Assembly: GCA_035627375.1 (NCBI GenBank) | Contig: DASPLX010000036.1 | Span: 149,692 to 213,691, forward strand | Source of the DNA: DASPLX01 sp035627375 | Lineage (GTDB): Bacteria > Pseudomonadota > Gammaproteobacteria > Burkholderiales > Burkholderiaceae_D | Direction of reading: 5' to 3' | DNA: 64,000 nt | Shown: in pieces, positions 62,756 through 64,000 of the stretch | Position numbering within the stretch: position 1 is the first letter of the stretch | Layout of the letters: each line of letters opens with the position of its first letter | Notes under the pieces: model-generated | What the model was told of the DNA's origin: nothing | Database searches by the model: none | Seen by the model: the letters and a program-made list of their open reading frames with translations, nothing else | Program-made: the position numbers and the translations under genes

Positions 62756-64000
62756 ATGCGTTTCGCATCCGTCAGCGGCCGCGTCGCGGCCATGGGCTTG
62801 CTTTGCCTGAACCAACGAGATCGATTCCTGGCCTGGCTCCTGCGCCTGGCCGCGCTGCTGCTGTTGTGCCTTGCGGGCGCGGCGCAAGCGCAGATCACGT
62901 TCGACTCGACCAGCCCGACTACCACGGGCGGCTCGGTTCCTGCGGGCGGCACGCTGTCGGCCGGCATCAATTTCACGGCCAATTCCGTGGCCGGCGACTC
63001 GATCGAGCGCATCGAGCTGTACAGCCACAACGGCTATATCAACAGCGGCACCTACAAGGTCATCTTCGACAGTTCCGGCCAGCCGGTCAATGTCACCCGC
63101 TCGGGCGTGCGATCGACCAGCCTGGGCATCGGCACGCATCACCTGTACCTGGTGGCGCATTCCTACAATGGCGAGATGGCGCATTCGCCGACCTATACCG
63201 TGACGGTGACCGCGCAAGCCTCGCCGCCCGGGGTCGGCATGAGCGCGCCGCTCAACGGCGTCAAGTTCTTCGCGTCCGCCGGCGGCACGGCGAGCGTGGC
63301 GGTCTCGGGCAGCGCCTCCAGCGGCAGCGCGAGCATCGTCAAGATCGAGGTGCTCGACAACGGCGGCGTGATCAAGACGGTCAATGCGGCCAGCATCAGC
63401 ACCAGCGTGGCGCTGGCGGTGGGCAGCCACAGCATCCAGCTGCGCGCCACCGACAGCCTGGGGCAGAGCGCGACGAGCACCGCGTCGGCGGTCACGATCG
63501 AGGTGCCGGTGCCGCCCAGCGTGGGCATGAGCGCGCCGGCCCATGGCGCGAACGTCACCGCCACGGCCGCCGGATCGGCCAGCGTGGCGGTGTCGGGCAA
63601 CGCCTCGGCCGGCAGCGCCAGCGTCACCAAGATCGAGGTGCTCGACAACGGCAGCGTGATCGCCAGCGTCAATGGTGCGAGCATCAGCACCAGCGTGGCG
63701 CTGACGGTCGGCAGCCACAACATCCAATTGCGCGCCACCGACAGCCTGGGCAGCACCGCCACCAGCAGTGTCGCCGGCGTCACGGTCAAGGCGCCGGTCG
63801 TGCCGCCCAGCGTCAACATGAGCGCGCCGGCCAACGGCATCAGCGTGACCTCGCCGGCCAGCGTGCCGGTGTCGGGCAGCGCGTCGGCCGGCAGCGCCAG
63901 CGTCGCCAGGATCGAAGTGCTCGACAACGGCAGCGTGATCGCCAGCGCCAATGGTTCGAGCATCAGCACCAGCGTGTCGCTGGCGGTGGGCAGCCACAGC
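62756..64000 (+). CDS. Secreted protein with tandem Ig-like repeats, N-terminal part
   Basis: The frame is open to the window end, so only the first 415 codons are visible. GGGAGG stands 4-9 bp before the ATG. The N-terminus has a long basic region and then a hydrophobic core (LAWLLRLAALLLLCLAGAAQA), a signal peptide ending near residue 46. A non-repeated beta-rich domain (about 47-157) leads to Ig-like repeats of 96-97 residues, each starting with a GMSAP or NMSAP motif and containing KIEVLDNG and SVALAVGSH. Such stalks occur in large adhesins and at the N-terminus of RHS-repeat proteins; which one cannot be told. An alternative start at 62792 would shorten the leader by 12 residues. Confidence 0.8.
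   Translation, partial: MRFASVSGRVAAMGLLCLNQRDRFLAWLLRLAALLLLCLAGAAQAQITFDSTSPTTTGGSVPAGGTLSAGINFTANSVAGDSIERIELYSHNGYINSGTYKVIFDSSGQPVNVTRSGVRSTSLGIGTHHLYLVAHSYNGEMAHSPTYTVTVTAQASPPGVGMSAPLNGVKFFASAGGTASVAVSGSASSGSASIVKIEVLDNGGVIKTVNAASISTSVALAVGSHSIQLRATDSLGQSATSTASAVTIEVPVPPSVGMSAPAHGANVTATAAGSASVAVSGNASAGSASVTKIEVLDNGSVIASVNGASISTSVALTVGSHNIQLRATDSLGSTATSSVAGVTVKAPVVPPSVNMSAPANGISVTSPASVPVSGSASAGSASVARIEVLDNGSVIASANGSSISTSVSLAVGSHS
63233..64000 (+). repeat. Tandem DNA repeats of 288-291 bp encoding Ig-like domains
   Basis: Repeat units begin at 63233, 63521 and 63812 (periods 288 and 291 bp); the third is cut by the window end. Blocks such as AAGATCGAGGTGCTCGACAA recur almost unchanged between units, while the loops vary. 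High nucleotide identity suggests recent duplication or gene conversion and makes copy number prone to change. Confidence 0.85.

Noticed and set aside
62636..63997. Minus-strand frame opposite the Ig-repeat gene
   Set aside because: Its repeats simply mirror the plus-strand repeats. The plus strand has the ribosome site and signal peptide.

Overview
The window is GC-rich DNA of a betaproteobacterium, most likely a Burkholderiales member of the Oxalobacteraceae. This is inferred from gene content: rsgA, phhB, a Ste24-type protease and orn packed together, a minor-pilin/PilY1 operon, a DcaP-like porin, and an aruF/aruG-type arginine succinyltransferase pathway next to a 180-kDa-class NAD-glutamate dehydrogenase. 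I see no rRNA, tRNA, CRISPR array, transposase, integrase or phage gene. The region looks like ordinary chromosome with an accessory signalling and peroxidase segment.

Layout. (1) 1-6.7 kb: the end of a DCC-family protein, an SDR-DoxX fusion and a DUF2269 membrane protein; then rsgA, phhB and an M48 protease (all minus, each overlapping the next by 4 bp); divergent orn; a UPF0149/SEC-C protein and a TonB-like protein. (2) 6.7-14.4 kb: a minus-strand type IV pilus operon pilE-fimT-pilV-pilW-pilX-pilY1. PilY1 carries an unusual insert of about 430 residues, and PilW carries two calcium-loop-like motifs. (3) 14.6-20.6 kb: srkA, then an AsnC-type regulator divergent from a three-gene lysine/aminoadipate catabolic operon (lysine dehydrogenase-like, ALDH7, DUF1338 dioxygenase) closed by a strong terminator. 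(4) 20.7-39.2 kb: an arginine catabolic locus with an ArgR-like AraC/GlxA regulator, astC-aruF-aruG-astD-astB, a cationic amino-acid ABC transporter, a DcaP-like porin, NAD-glutamate dehydrogenase, astE and a LysE-type exporter. It can take arginine from the outer membrane to 2-oxoglutarate.

(5) 39.3-47.7 kb: a minus-strand signalling block. It holds a membrane histidine kinase with an adjacent PhnD-like periplasmic protein, an orphan family-1 solute-binding protein, a REC-(degenerate GGDEF)-EAL protein, a CheY-like regulator, and a hybrid kinase whose ATPase domain and first receiver look inactive. (6) 47.9-55.2 kb: a lux-box-like palindrome, placed at -42.5 of a candidate promoter, precedes two related proteins of unknown function and a DyP-type heme peroxidase. 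Facing them are a 7TMR-DISM hybrid kinase and a catalase-fold heme protein. This is the best candidate for an undescribed system: a possibly quorum-controlled peroxidase/catalase module. (7) 55.3-62.5 kb: a 1673-residue pseudokinase/AAA/GAF/histidine kinase followed by a REC-DUF3369-HK-REC protein. (8) 62.8-64 kb: the start of a secreted protein with tandem Ig-like repeats, cut by the window end.

Start codons were chosen from Shine-Dalgarno sequences, overlaps and family N-termini. Uncertain ones are flagged. Function calls rest on recognition of motifs in the translated sequence; no database search was run.
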